From: Acidobacteriota bacterium
Lineage (GTDB): Bacteria > Acidobacteriota > Thermoanaerobaculia > Gp7-AA8
Direction: 5' to 3'
NCBI GenBank assembly: GCA_019244185.1
Contig: JAFATB010000013.1
Coordinates: 130,438-194,437 of the forward strand
DNA: 64,000 nt
The translations under genes and the position numbers were made by a program. Positions 35,464-43,902 of this stretch are shown piece by piece. How positions within the stretch are numbered: position 1 is the stretch's first letter; every line of letters begins with the position of its first letter. Under the pieces are notes generated by a model. That model had not been told where the DNA came from, ran no database searches, and was given only the letters and a program-made list of their open reading frames with translations.

Positions 35464-38400
35464 ATGATACCGAGCCGAAGAGTTGCAATACTCTTCGTGA
35501 CTACGCTCCTCTCCACGCGGCACCTCTACGCTCGCGAAGTACGATTGAGCCAACTGTCCGCGACACCAGCGGTGAGCGCGGCATCGATCCCAGAGCGCAC
35601 GAGGGTCCAGCGGAGCGCTGAGTCACGCACAGTTGTTGCGAACGCACACGACGACCATTGCCCGAAAGACAAGCCCGCGCTGATCGGCCCGGGAGACAAG
35701 AAGGCCAAACCGGTCGTGACCTCGCCCGCGCACTTCCAGTGGCGCACGGTGAAGGACGCGAAGCATTACACGGTCACGTACGTCCTGAACGGCCACGACA
35801 ACCAGGAGACCCCGCTCGGCACGACGGACGGCACGGACCTCGTCGCCGCCGTCCCCGCGGGCGAGATCAAGTGGCGTGTGATGGCCACGAGCGACAACTG
35901 CGCGACCGTCGGACCGACGTCGGACTGGTTCCAGTTCACGGTGAACGCGCCGCCGCCGCCGCCCCCGCACGATCCGCCTCCGCCTCCTCCGCCTCACGAT
36001 CCCCCTCCGCCTCCTCCGCCGCACGATCCTCCGCCGCCCGCGTGCAATCCCGCGATCGCGATCAGCCCGGCGTCCTCCTCGATTCTCTCGGGCCAGACCG
36101 TCACGCTGCTCGCGACGGTGACCGGCTCGAGCAGCGATGACATCACGTGGTACGAAGGCGCCGCGGGCGATCGCTCGAAGACGAGCGGTCACGGCGAGCG
36201 CTTCACCTCGCGCGAGCTCATGCAGTCGACGCGCTTCTGGGCCGAGGCGAGCACGAGCTGCGGCAAAGTCTCGAGCAACGTTGCGGTCGTGAACGTCTGC
36301 ACGCCGCCGTCGATCACGACGACGTCCGCGGACGCGAACATCAATGCAGGTCAGACCACGACGCTCAGCGTGACCGCGGGCGGAGACGGTCCGTTCACCT
36401 ATCAATGGTACGAAGGCGCGGTGGGCACGCGCACGAAGCCGGTTGGCGGCAACGCCTCGAGCTTCACGACGCCCGCGCTCAGCGGTCCGACCACGTACTG
36501 GGTCGAGGTGACGGGACACTGCGGCGACGCCGCGTCCTCGCGCGCGATCCGCGTGAACGTCGCGCAGAGCAACCCCGCCACGTGCGACCGTCCCTCGGCG
36601 ACGAGCGCGTCGTCGGTGGCGACGATCACCAGCGGCGTCGACTACGTGCTGCGCTGGACGCGCGTCGACAACGCCTCGCGCTATCGCGTCGAGGAAGCGA
36701 CGGACGCCAGCTTCAGCAACGCATCGTCGCAGACGGTGCAGGACGTCAGCGCCACCTTCCGTCACACGGTCACGACTTCGACGGCGTACTTTTACCGCGT
36801 CCGCGCGGTCGCCGACTGCGATGCCTCGATTCTCGGCGATGCGTCGCGCGTGGTGCGCGTCGCGGTCGTGCCGCCGCCCGCGCATGCATCCAAGACGACC
36901 GATCTCGTCGCGCCGTACGGCGCCGGCAAGGTCGTCGTCGCCGACGTCGACGTCCGCTTCGACGCGGGCGTCACCAGCTTCACCGCTTCCGCGTCCGAGT
37001 CGTGGCTTACGGTGACACCCGCCTCGGGCGGCGTTCCTCCGGCCGGCTTCGTGACGTTCACGCTTAGCGCCGATCCCCGCGCGCTGCCGCACGGCACGAG
37101 CACCGCGTCGCTGCGCGTCAACACCGTCAGCGCGTCGGCGTCGGGTGTCGCGACGAACGGCGGCACGACGATGACCGTGCCGATCAGCGTCTCTCTTGTC
37201 ACGCCGGTGACGCCGGCCATGCCGACGAACGGCGGCGAAGTGATGATCATCCCCGCCGTCGCGCATGCGGCCGGCGCGGCCTCGCAGTGGCAGTCCGACG
37301 TGCGCATCTCGCACACGTACACGGGCGATGTGAAGTACCGCCTGACGTTCACGCCGACGGGCTCGGACGCGACGTCCGCCGTGCAGACCGACATCACGGT
37401 TCGCGAAGGCGAGACCGTCGCGCTCGACGACATCCTCGGACACTGGTTCGGCGCGGGCATGGCCAACGACGGCGCGGCCGGCGTGCTGGAGATCCGCACG
37501 CTCGACGCGATTCCGGGCAGCGGCCGCACCTACGCCACGAGCCGCCTCTTCAACGTCGCCGCGGAAGGCACGTTCGGTCAGTTCATCTCCGCGGTTCCTC
37601 TGCAGAAGTTCCTCGGCATGTCGCTCCAGGGCGATCGCCAGACGCTCGTGTCGCTCGCGCAGTCCAGCGCGTTCCGCACGAACCTCGGCGTCGTCGAAGG
37701 CAGCGGCCACGGCGCCGACGTCGTGCTCGAAGTCTTCGACGGCGCGGGCACGAAACTCTTCGACATGCCGATGACGCTCAAGGGCGGCGAGCATCGCCAG
37801 ATCGGTTCCGCGCTCGCCGCGAGCGGCGTCGACCTCACCAACGCGCGCGTCGATCTGCGCGTCGTCTCGCCGGTCGGCAGCGCGTACGCGTACGCGTCCG
37901 TCATCGACAACACCACCGGCGATCCGTCGTTCGTGCCGCCGGTCGACGTCGACGGCCCGCGCGCGCGCCGCTACACGATCGCCGGCGTCGCGAACCTGCC
38001 GGTCGGCGACGGCCTGTGGCAGACCGACGTCCGTCTCTACAACGGCGACAACGCCAGCGCCGAGGCCACGATCGAGTTCTACGCGCAGGGATCGTCGGAG
38101 CCGACGGCGACGCGCACGGTGACCGTCAACGCGGGCGAGACGCTCGCGCTCGACGACGTGCTGCCGTCGCTCTTCGGCCTCTCCGGCGTGGGCGGCGCGC
38201 TGCGCATCACGACGCCGACCGCGTCCGCGCTCGTGCCCGCCGCGCGCACCTATCACCGCCACGACAGCTCGACGTACGGCCAGTTCATCTCGGCCGCGAC
38301 GGACGAAAACGCCGCGGGCCTCGGCGACGAGCCGCTGCGCATCCTGCAGATCGAAGAATCGGATCGCTTCCGCACGAACGTCGGCATCGCCGAAGTCAGC

Positions 38401-38646
38401 GGCCATGTCGCGACGATCGAGGTGACGGCGAGCGTGCCCGACCACAAGATCGCCGCGGTGACGCAGCTCGACCTGCAGCCGAACGAGTTCGTGCAGATGA
38501 ACGGCCTGCTGCGCTCGATGGGCGTCGACGACGCGTACAACGCCTCCGTGACGTTGCGCGTGATCGGCGGCGACGGACGCGTGATCGGCTACGCGTCGGT
38601 CATCGACAACCGCACGCAGGACCCGACGTACGTGATGGCGCAGTAA
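35464..38646 (+). CDS. Large secreted Ig-like protein with Pro-rich linker and duplicated C-terminal module
   Basis: A 1060-residue exported protein. The N-terminus (PSRRVAILFVTTLLSTRHLYA) is a signal peptide. After a fibronectin-like domain (about 65-160) come three Pro7-His-Asp repeats (about 160-190), two Ig-like domains (about 195-370; both have TWYEGA or QWYEGA), a fibronectin-like domain (about 375-465) and a BACON-like segment (ASESWLTVTPASGGVPPAG). The last 470 residues are two copies of one module: SQWQSDVRISHTYTGD and LWQTDVRLYNGDNAS begin them, and YASVIDNTTGDPSFV and YASVIDNRTQDPTYV end them. Adhesion or a surface structural role is inferred. The 5' end has lower GC than the rest. 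The final codons are tandemly repeated past the stop. Confidence 0.85.
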   Translation: MIPSRRVAILFVTTLLSTRHLYAREVRLSQLSATPAVSAASIPERTRVQRSAESRTVVANAHDDHCPKDKPALIGPGDKKAKPVVTSPAHFQWRTVKDAKHYTVTYVLNGHDNQETPLGTTDGTDLVAAVPAGEIKWRVMATSDNCATVGPTSDWFQFTVNAPPPPPPHDPPPPPPPHDPPPPPPPHDPPPPACNPAIAISPASSSILSGQTVTLLATVTGSSSDDITWYEGAAGDRSKTSGHGERFTSRELMQSTRFWAEASTSCGKVSSNVAVVNVCTPPSITTTSADANINAGQTTTLSVTAGGDGPFTYQWYEGAVGTRTKPVGGNASSFTTPALSGPTTYWVEVTGHCGDAASSRAIRVNVAQSNPATCDRPSATSASSVATITSGVDYVLRWTRVDNASRYRVEEATDASFSNASSQTVQDVSATFRHTVTTSTAYFYRVRAVADCDASILGDASRVVRVAVVPPPAHASKTTDLVAPYGAGKVVVADVDVRFDAGVTSFTASASESWLTVTPASGGVPPAGFVTFTLSADPRALPHGTSTASLRVNTVSASASGVATNGGTTMTVPISVSLVTPVTPAMPTNGGEVMIIPAVAHAAGAASQWQSDVRISHTYTGDVKYRLTFTPTGSDATSAVQTDITVREGETVALDDILGHWFGAGMANDGAAGVLEIRTLDAIPGSGRTYATSRLFNVAAEGTFGQFISAVPLQKFLGMSLQGDRQTLVSLAQSSAFRTNLGVVEGSGHGADVVLEVFDGAGTKLFDMPMTLKGGEHRQIGSALAASGVDLTNARVDLRVVSPVGSAYAYASVIDNTTGDPSFVPPVDVDGPRARRYTIAGVANLPVGDGLWQTDVRLYNGDNASAEATIEFYAQGSSEPTATRTVTVNAGETLALDDVLPSLFGLSGVGGALRITTPTASALVPAARTYHRHDSSTYGQFISAATDENAAGLGDEPLRILQIEESDRFRTNVGIAEVSGHVATIEVTASVPDHKIAAVTQLDLQPNEFVQMNGLLRSMGVDDAYNASVTLRVIGGDGRVIGYASVIDNRTQDPTYVMAQ

Positions 38647-38695
38647 CTGCGCCGCGTGATGGCGCAGTAACTCCGCCGCGTGATGGCGCAGTAAC
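38632..38695 (+). repeat. 24-bp tandem repeat copying the gene's end and stop codon
   Basis: Units 38632-38655, 38656-38679 and 38680-38695 (partial) each begin GTGATGGCGCAGTAAC, i.e. the codons for Val-Met-Ala-Gln-stop plus spacer. Units 1 and 2 differ by one base (TGC versus TCC). The first unit's first 15 bases are the end of the adhesin-like gene, so the stop codon exists in three copies. Confidence 0.85.
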
Positions 38696-38770
38696 GAAGA
38701 ACAGCAATCGCCGGGTCGCGAAGGTCACTTCAGGACTTTCGCGACCCGCGCGAGCAGCACGCTGTTCTTC
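38696..38770. terminator. Long interrupted inverted repeat between convergent genes
   Basis: Outer arms GAAGAACAGC (38696-38705) and GCTGTTCTTC (38761-38770) and inner arms CGGGTCGCGAA (38712-38722) and TTCGCGACCCG (38738-38748) are perfect matches of 10 and 11 bp. The right arms lie in the last codons of the minus-strand regulator gene; the left arms are an inverted, partly decayed copy of them. It could act as a bidirectional terminator. Confidence 0.6.
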
Positions 38771-39861
38771 ACCGGCTTGCGGATGAAGTCCGCCGCGCCG
38801 ATCTCGAATGCGCGCACTTCCGGCTCTTCACCAGGCAAGCCGGAGACGAAGATCGTCGGCACGTCGATGCCTTTCTCGCGCAGCGCCTCGAGCACTTTGT
38901 GGCCGTCGATGAACGGCAGGTCGACGTCGAGCAGCATGAGGTCGACGCGTTCGTGCCCGAGGATCATCAGCGCCTCGGCGCCGTCCTTCGCGAGCAGCAC
39001 GTGATAGCCGGCCGCTTTCAGCAGCGCGTTGGTGAGCTCGCGATTGAGCACGTTGTCTTCGACGACCAGCACGGACTTGCGCGGATCGCGCTGCGCGGTT
39101 TCCTGCGGCGGCAGAATGTGCCGGCGGCTGCGCAGCACGACGATCTCCTGCTGCAACCCTTTCGTCTCCGCGTCGGGCTCGACGTTGAGCTCGCGCCGCA
39201 GGACCTTCGCGCAGTTGTCGAACTGCTGCAGCGCGTTCGTGAGGTCGCCGCTCTTCACGAAGAGGCGCATCAGCGTGCGGTGCATCGACTCCTGCAGCGG
39301 ATCGAGCCGCAGCGACTGCTGCGCGACGCCGATCGCTTCGTCGATCGCGTCCGCGCGTGCGAGCTGTTCGACGAGCTGCGCGTGCGCTTTCAATGCGAGA
39401 CGATGCAGGCGGTCGCGTTCCGCGATCACCCACTGATCGAACTTTTCCTCGTCGATCTGAAACCCGTCCATGAAGTCGCCGTTGTAGAGCCGCGTGGCCG
39501 GATCGAGTGCCTCGGCACTCCCGGCGTTGATGAGCGACTCGAACTCGGCCACGTCGACGTAGACGAGCGAGCTGTCGAGCGCGAGGAAGTCGCCATCCTC
39601 GATCAGCACTTTCTGCGGCGAGAGCTGCGCGAGCTCCTTGCGAAGCGTGGAGAGCGTCTGCCGCAGGCTCTGCCGCGCCTGTTCCGGGGCGGTGCTGCTC
39701 CAGAGGAGGGACGCCATCTTGTCGCGCGAGACCAGCTGCGACGGCTTGACGCCGAGATACGCGAGCATCGCCTGCGACTTCTTCGCGGAGATGTTGGCAA
39801 GAGCGCCGGACTCGGAGCGGAGGCGGAAGTCCCCGAGCAACTCGAGGTGAAGAACGTACAT
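38725..39861 (-). CDS. Winged-helix/BTAD regulator with C-terminal receiver domain
   Basis: A 378-residue regulator. An OmpR/SARP-like winged helix (about 1-95, LELLGDFRL, ARQSLRQTLSTLRKEL) is followed by the bacterial transcriptional activator domain (about 100-245; AEFESLINAG, LYNGDFMDGFQIDEEKFDQWV, helical TPR-like end) and then a receiver (about 260-378) with SVLVVEDN, the Asp in LMLLDVDLPFIDG, SG in FVSGLPG and the Lys in FIRKPV. Receivers normally come first, so the order is reversed. ATG 39861 lies 13 nt after a TATAAT box, which suggests a short or absent leader. No partner kinase is adjacent. Confidence 0.87.
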   Translation of the reverse strand: MYVLHLELLGDFRLRSESGALANISAKKSQAMLAYLGVKPSQLVSRDKMASLLWSSTAPEQARQSLRQTLSTLRKELAQLSPQKVLIEDGDFLALDSSLVYVDVAEFESLINAGSAEALDPATRLYNGDFMDGFQIDEEKFDQWVIAERDRLHRLALKAHAQLVEQLARADAIDEAIGVAQQSLRLDPLQESMHRTLMRLFVKSGDLTNALQQFDNCAKVLRRELNVEPDAETKGLQQEIVVLRSRRHILPPQETAQRDPRKSVLVVEDNVLNRELTNALLKAAGYHVLLAKDGAEALMILGHERVDLMLLDVDLPFIDGHKVLEALREKGIDVPTIFVSGLPGEEPEVRAFEIGAADFIRKPVKNSVLLARVAKVLK

Positions 39862-39873
39862 CGTGCGCGAGGA

Positions 39874-39879
39874 ATTATA
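39874..39879 (-). promoter_or_regulatory. -10 box TATAAT before the BTAD-receiver gene
   Basis: Perfect TATAAT on the minus strand, 12 nt before the ATG at 39861, also inside the spacer to the upstream patatin gene. Transcription would start near 39867, leaving almost no leader. Confidence 0.5.
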
Positions 39880-39883
39880 AGGG

Positions 39884-41089
39884 TCAGCGCGCCGCGACGA
39901 GCCGCGTGACGTCTTCGCCGAGGAATGTGCGGATCTCGGGGAGGCGCGCGTCGACGTCCGCTTCGCCGATGTCGATGATGTGCCGCGTGTACGACGGCTC
40001 GAACATCAGCATCGAGATGAAGTCGGGAGAGTCGGTTTCCTTCGCGCCGAGCGCGCGCACGAGGAGCTTGAGCTTACGCGGCAGATAGCGCTCGTATTCG
40101 GCGGCGAGCTTGCCGAGATCGACGGACGGACGCAGCACGAGCAGATCGATCGGCTTGAGACCGTTGCGCTCGTGCGGCGCCATCTTGCTCAGCAGATCGT
40201 TCATCCGCTCCATGCGCGCGACGTCTTCGTCGATGGCGTCGAGGAAGATCGCGTTCACGAGCTGGCTGAGGATCTGCGCCGCGGGCGGATAGCCGCTGAC
40301 GAGCGGCGTCGACGCTTCGTCCGGCGTGCGCTGGTAACCCGTGGACATTGCGATGATGCGGCGCGCGCCGAGGTGGACGGCGGGGGAGAGCGGCGCGGCG
40401 AGACGGATGCCGCCGTCGCCGTGCCATTCGTTTCCGATGCGCACGGCGGGAAACACGAACGGCAATGCCGCGGATGCGAGCACGTGATCGATGGTGAAGC
40501 GCGTGCTCGTCGTGCGGCGGTTCGGACCTTCGTAGACTTCGAACGCGCGGCCCTGCACCCAGCGCACGGTTTGGCCGGTCGAGTAGTCGAGCGTCATCAG
40601 CGCGAGCGCGTTCAGCTCGCCCGCGGCGATGTTGCGTTCGATGTCGAGGATCGGACAGTGCGGCGGCGTGTTCAGCACGCGGCAGAGCAGGTTGCGCAGC
40701 GGCGTGGTGTCGACCATTCCGTGCGGCCGCGAGCGCGTCCATTTGTTCTTCTTCGGCGAGATCGACGCGATCGCCGAACGAAACGGCAACAACATCTTCC
40801 AATCGAACTGGTAGATCGAATCGCAATTCAGCTCGCACCACATGCCTTCGAGGGCGCGCGCTTTTTCCGGCAGCGTTCCGCGGCGCGCGGCGAGGTAGAC
40901 CGCGTTGATCGCGCCCGCCGAGACGCCGGTGACGATCTGGAAGCGGAGGCGCGGGAAGTGCTTCGCGATCCCTTTGATCAGGCCGACCTGGTACGCGGCG
41001 CGCGCGCCGCCTCCGGTGAGCATGACGGCGAGGTCGCCGCCGGCGGTGTCGTCGGTCGGGGCGGCCTCGAGCAGCTCGGGAACGCTCAT
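39884..41089 (-). CDS. Patatin-like phospholipase
   Basis: A 401-residue lipid acyl hydrolase. It has the oxyanion hole GGGARAAYQVG, the nucleophile elbow GVSAGA (Ser) and the catalytic Asp in DGGIR, the Ser-Asp dyad of patatins. The C-terminal 150 residues (FISMLMFEPSYTRHIIDIGEADV) match the long bacterial patatin subgroup. No signal peptide, so it is likely cytoplasmic or type-secreted. It is divergent from the glycerol-3-phosphate dehydrogenase gene, 50 nt apart, which could link lipid breakdown and glycerol phosphate use. Confidence 0.92.
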   Translation of the reverse strand: MSVPELLEAAPTDDTAGGDLAVMLTGGGARAAYQVGLIKGIAKHFPRLRFQIVTGVSAGAINAVYLAARRGTLPEKARALEGMWCELNCDSIYQFDWKMLLPFRSAIASISPKKNKWTRSRPHGMVDTTPLRNLLCRVLNTPPHCPILDIERNIAAGELNALALMTLDYSTGQTVRWVQGRAFEVYEGPNRRTTSTRFTIDHVLASAALPFVFPAVRIGNEWHGDGGIRLAAPLSPAVHLGARRIIAMSTGYQRTPDEASTPLVSGYPPAAQILSQLVNAIFLDAIDEDVARMERMNDLLSKMAPHERNGLKPIDLLVLRPSVDLGKLAAEYERYLPRKLKLLVRALGAKETDSPDFISMLMFEPSYTRHIIDIGEADVDARLPEIRTFLGEDVTRLVAAR

Positions 41090-41139
41090 ATGGATGAGCT
41101 ATTGCAGAGGAACTGCCAAATGCTTGCAGAAGGCGCAAC

Positions 41140-42300
41140 GTGATCGCGACGGAACCGCGCGTCGCGGTCATCGGCGGCGGGATCAACGGCGCGGGCGCGG
41201 CGTGGGAGCTCGCGCGCCGCGGCTACGAGGTCGTGCTGTTCGACAAAGGCATCTGCGGCGCGCAGACCTCGTCCGCCACGACGAAGATGATCCACGGCGG
41301 TCTGCGCTATCTCGAACGAATGCACGTGGCGCTCGTGCGCGAATCGCTGCGCGAGCGCGCGTGGCTGCTCGAACATCTGCCGCAACTCGTCCATCCGCTC
41401 GAGATTCTGCTGCCGCTGTACGACGATAGTCCGCGCCGCCGCACGACCATCGCGACCGGACTCGTGCTCTATGACCGCCTTGCAGGTCGTGCAAAAATTG
41501 CCGCGCACCAGTTTCTTCCGGCTGCAACGGTTGCCGCGCGTGCGCCGCTGCGCAGCGACGGCCTGCGCGGCGGCTTCGTCTACTGGGACGCGCAGGTCGA
41601 CGACTTCGCGCTCGTGCGCAGCGTTGTTGCGTCTGCCGCGCGCGACGGCGCGACGATCCGCGAGGAGACGCGTGTCGATGCGCTGCGCCGCGACGGCGAC
41701 GCGTGGATCGTGCAAACGAATCGCGGTGATGCGTCGCGCTTCGACCTCATCGTCAACGCCGCGGGGCCGTGGATGAACGAGTTGCTGCGCGCGAACGGAC
41801 TCGCCGCGCGTTACGTGCTGTCGCTCGTGCGCGGCGGCCATCTCGTGCTGACGCGCCGCATCAGCGACACGGGACTGCTGCTCCAGTCGACGACGGATCG
41901 CCGCGTCTTCTTCGTGCTGCCGTGGAAGGAGACGACGCTCGTCGGGACGACCGAGGTCGTGCAGCGCGAGTCGCCGGACGGCGTGCACGCGAGCGAGGAG
42001 GAGATCGAGTATCTCATCGCGCGCTACAACCGCTACTTTCGCGAGCCGCTGCCGCGAGCGGACGTCGCGTCGACGTTCGCCGGCGTTCGCCCGCTCGTCG
42101 GCCGTGCCGCGAATCCGAGCGCGATCGGCCGCGACTTTCGCGTGGTGCGCGACGGCAACATGGTCAACGTGTTCGGCGGCAAGATGACGACGTTCATGGC
42201 GCTGGCGCGCAAGGTCGCACTGCGCGTCGACAACTACTTCGGCCGCACGCGCGTCGCGCGCGAGCCGGTGTTCGCGGTTTCGCTAGAATCGCGCGCATGA
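41140..42300 (+). CDS. glpD: Glycerol-3-phosphate dehydrogenase (FAD-dependent)
   Basis: A 386-residue FAD oxidoreductase starting at GTG. The dinucleotide motif VAVIGGGINGAGAAWELARRG, the GlpD-typical SSATTKMIHGGLRYLE, VNAAGPWMNELL, FVLPWKETTLVGTTE and the end FAGVRPLVGRA, VFGGKMTTFMALAR are all present. The C-terminal about 120-residue domain of E. coli GlpD is missing, so this is a short form. It converts glycerol 3-phosphate to dihydroxyacetone phosphate with electrons to quinone. The end overlaps the YceH gene by 4 nt. Confidence 0.85.
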   Translation: MIATEPRVAVIGGGINGAGAAWELARRGYEVVLFDKGICGAQTSSATTKMIHGGLRYLERMHVALVRESLRERAWLLEHLPQLVHPLEILLPLYDDSPRRRTTIATGLVLYDRLAGRAKIAAHQFLPAATVAARAPLRSDGLRGGFVYWDAQVDDFALVRSVVASAARDGATIREETRVDALRRDGDAWIVQTNRGDASRFDLIVNAAGPWMNELLRANGLAARYVLSLVRGGHLVLTRRISDTGLLLQSTTDRRVFFVLPWKETTLVGTTEVVQRESPDGVHASEEEIEYLIARYNRYFREPLPRADVASTFAGVRPLVGRAANPSAIGRDFRVVRDGNMVNVFGGKMTTFMALARKVALRVDNYFGRTRVAREPVFAVSLESRA

Positions 42301-42983
42301 CGTTCATCCCCACGCTCGACACCACCTCGAAGCAGCGCCCGCGCATCCCGCGCACGCTCGATCCCGTCGAGATCCGCATCCTCGGATCGCTGATGGAGAA
42401 GCAGCTCGCCACGCCCGAGTACTACCCGCTGACGCTGAACGCGCTCGTCGCCGCCTGCAATCAGAAGTCGAACCGCGAGCCGGTGATGGAGCTCGGCGAG
42501 AGCGAAGTCGAGCGCGCGCTCGATCGCCTGCAGGATGAGAAGCTCGTCTGGCGCGTGATGGGCGGCCGCGCCGTCCGCTTCGACCACAACCTCGACAACG
42601 TCTGGCACCTCAACCGCCGCGAGAAAGCGCTGCTCACCCTGCTCTTCCTCCGCGGCCCGCAAACGTCGGGCGAACTCCGCGGCCGCAGCGACCGCCTGCA
42701 GTCGTTCGAAACCGTCGCGGAAGTCGAGGAAACCCTCCGCGACATGGCCACGCACAGCGAGCCGCTCGTCCGCGAACTGACCCGCCGCCCCGGCCAGAAG
42801 GAAGAACGCTGGGCGCACCTCGTCGGCGGCGCGATCGTCGAAGACGCCCCTGCCCCCGCCGCCGCTCCCGAGTCGTCACGCGCCACGAGCGAGCCCCTCT
42901 CCGCCCGCGTTCTACACCTTGAAGAACAAGTCGCCGAGCTCGCCCGCGAACTGCGGGAGTTGAAGGCAAAACTGGGCGAGTAG
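42297..42983 (+). CDS. YceH/DUF480 family protein
   Basis: A 228-residue protein with the DUF480 pattern of two winged helices: LDPVEIRILGSLMEKQLATPEYYPLTLNAL in the first, KSNREPVMELGESEVERALD, then LLFLRGPQTSGELRGRSDRL in the second. The C-terminus is a short helical coil (LHLEEQVAELARELRELKAKL) after a Pro/Ala linker. The function of the family is unknown. The start overlaps glpD by 4 nt. The gene is followed after 47 nt by the first of two coiled-coil genes. Confidence 0.9.
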   Translation: MTFIPTLDTTSKQRPRIPRTLDPVEIRILGSLMEKQLATPEYYPLTLNALVAACNQKSNREPVMELGESEVERALDRLQDEKLVWRVMGGRAVRFDHNLDNVWHLNRREKALLTLLFLRGPQTSGELRGRSDRLQSFETVAEVEETLRDMATHSEPLVRELTRRPGQKEERWAHLVGGAIVEDAPAPAAAPESSRATSEPLSARVLHLEEQVAELARELRELKAKLGE

Positions 42984-43029
42984 ACCGTCTTCGGCGCCGA
43001 GTCGTGGTAAGCCGAGGTACCATCGTTCC

Positions 43030-43614
43030 ATGAGCGACGAAGAGCTCAGGACGATGTTCCAGACCCTGCGCGAGGAGAACGCCGCGGCGCATGTGGAGAC
43101 ACGGCGGTATGTCGATGGGACTGCGGGTGAATTGCGGCAGTCGATCGAGCAGAGCGCGGCGGAGACGCGGGAGTACACGGACCGAAGCGTCGCGCAAAGT
43201 GCTGCGGAACTGCGGCAGTCGATCGAGCAGAGCGCGGCCGAGACGCGAGCGTACGTAAATCGAAGCATCGCGGAGAGCGCGGCCGAGACGCGACAGTATG
43301 TCGACGAACGCATCGGCGCGAGCGCCGCTGAGACACGCCAGTACACCGACCAAAGCGTTGCGCAAGCCACAGCCGAACTGCGACGCACCATCGAAGCTAG
43401 CGCCGCGGAAACGCGCCAGTATGTCGATGCGCGTGGCGAGAAGACGGAACGCTACTTCGACATCGTCGCGGAGCGCCTGTACAGCCGGATCGATCTTCTG
43501 ACCGAGACCGTCCTCGGATTCAAGGACGGTCTCGACCGGCGGGATGAGGAGATCGCCGGCGAGGTCGCCGCGCTGGATGTCCGTGTCACGCGGCTTGAAG
43601 CGAAACGGCGCTGA
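43030..43614 (+). CDS. Coiled-coil protein with SAAETR repeats
   Basis: A 194-residue soluble protein. A conserved lead MSDEELRTMFQTLREEN is followed by repeats of 15 residues (SAAETRxYxDxSVAQ) alternating with 11-residue ones (SAAELRQSIEQ), about residues 40-135, which give an 11/15 periodicity of long helical rods, then a final helix (FDIVAERLYSRIDLLTETVLG) and a basic end. No family is recognised. Repeats at the DNA level are strong, so copy number may vary. It has a shorter paralogue 20 nt downstream with the same lead. Confidence 0.75.
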   Translation: MSDEELRTMFQTLREENAAAHVETRRYVDGTAGELRQSIEQSAAETREYTDRSVAQSAAELRQSIEQSAAETRAYVNRSIAESAAETRQYVDERIGASAAETRQYTDQSVAQATAELRRTIEASAAETRQYVDARGEKTERYFDIVAERLYSRIDLLTETVLGFKDGLDRRDEEIAGEVAALDVRVTRLEAKRR

Positions 43615-43634
43615 TCGGCTTTTGAGGAGTTGCG

Positions 43635-43898
43635 ATGGACGAAGAACTTCGGAGGATGTTTGAGACCTTGCGGGAGGATGGCGCGGCGACGTGCCGCCAT
43701 TTCGACATCACCGTCGAACGGATGGAGCGTCGTTTCGACCTCCTCGCCGACCTCGTACGCGGTCTGGACGAGAAGTTCGACCGCAGGCTCAACGACCTCG
43801 AGAATCGCGTGAACGGCGGGTTCGACGATCTGCGGCTCTTCACGCGTCTCACCTACAGCGACATCGACCGCCGCGTCCGCGCTCTCGAAGTGAAGTAG
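43635..43898 (+). CDS. Short coiled-coil protein, paralogue of the previous gene
   Basis: An 87-residue helical protein. Its lead MDEELRRMFETLRED is nearly the same as that of the gene 20 nt upstream, but the SAAETR rod is absent; instead there is a short helix with ITVERMERRFDLLADLVRGLDEKFDRRL and a C-terminal LTYSDIDRRVRALEVK. Both end with a helix that resembles the other's (VTRLEAKRR and VRALEVK). An assembly or cap role for the longer protein is only a guess. GAGG lies 8 nt before the ATG. Confidence 0.7.
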   Translation: MDEELRRMFETLREDGAATCRHFDITVERMERRFDLLADLVRGLDEKFDRRLNDLENRVNGGFDDLRLFTRLTYSDIDRRVRALEVK

Positions 43899-43902
43899 CC
43901 GC

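Noticed and set aside
35623..38445. A 940-codon minus-strand open frame
   Set aside because: Antisense to the Ig-like protein, which has a signal peptide and recognisable domains. The shadow has only Arg/Ala/Val-rich sequence.
39152..39174. TGCAACC...CGTC inside the BTAD-receiver gene
   Set aside because: Spacing is 12, not 16, and it lies in coding sequence on the opposite strand.
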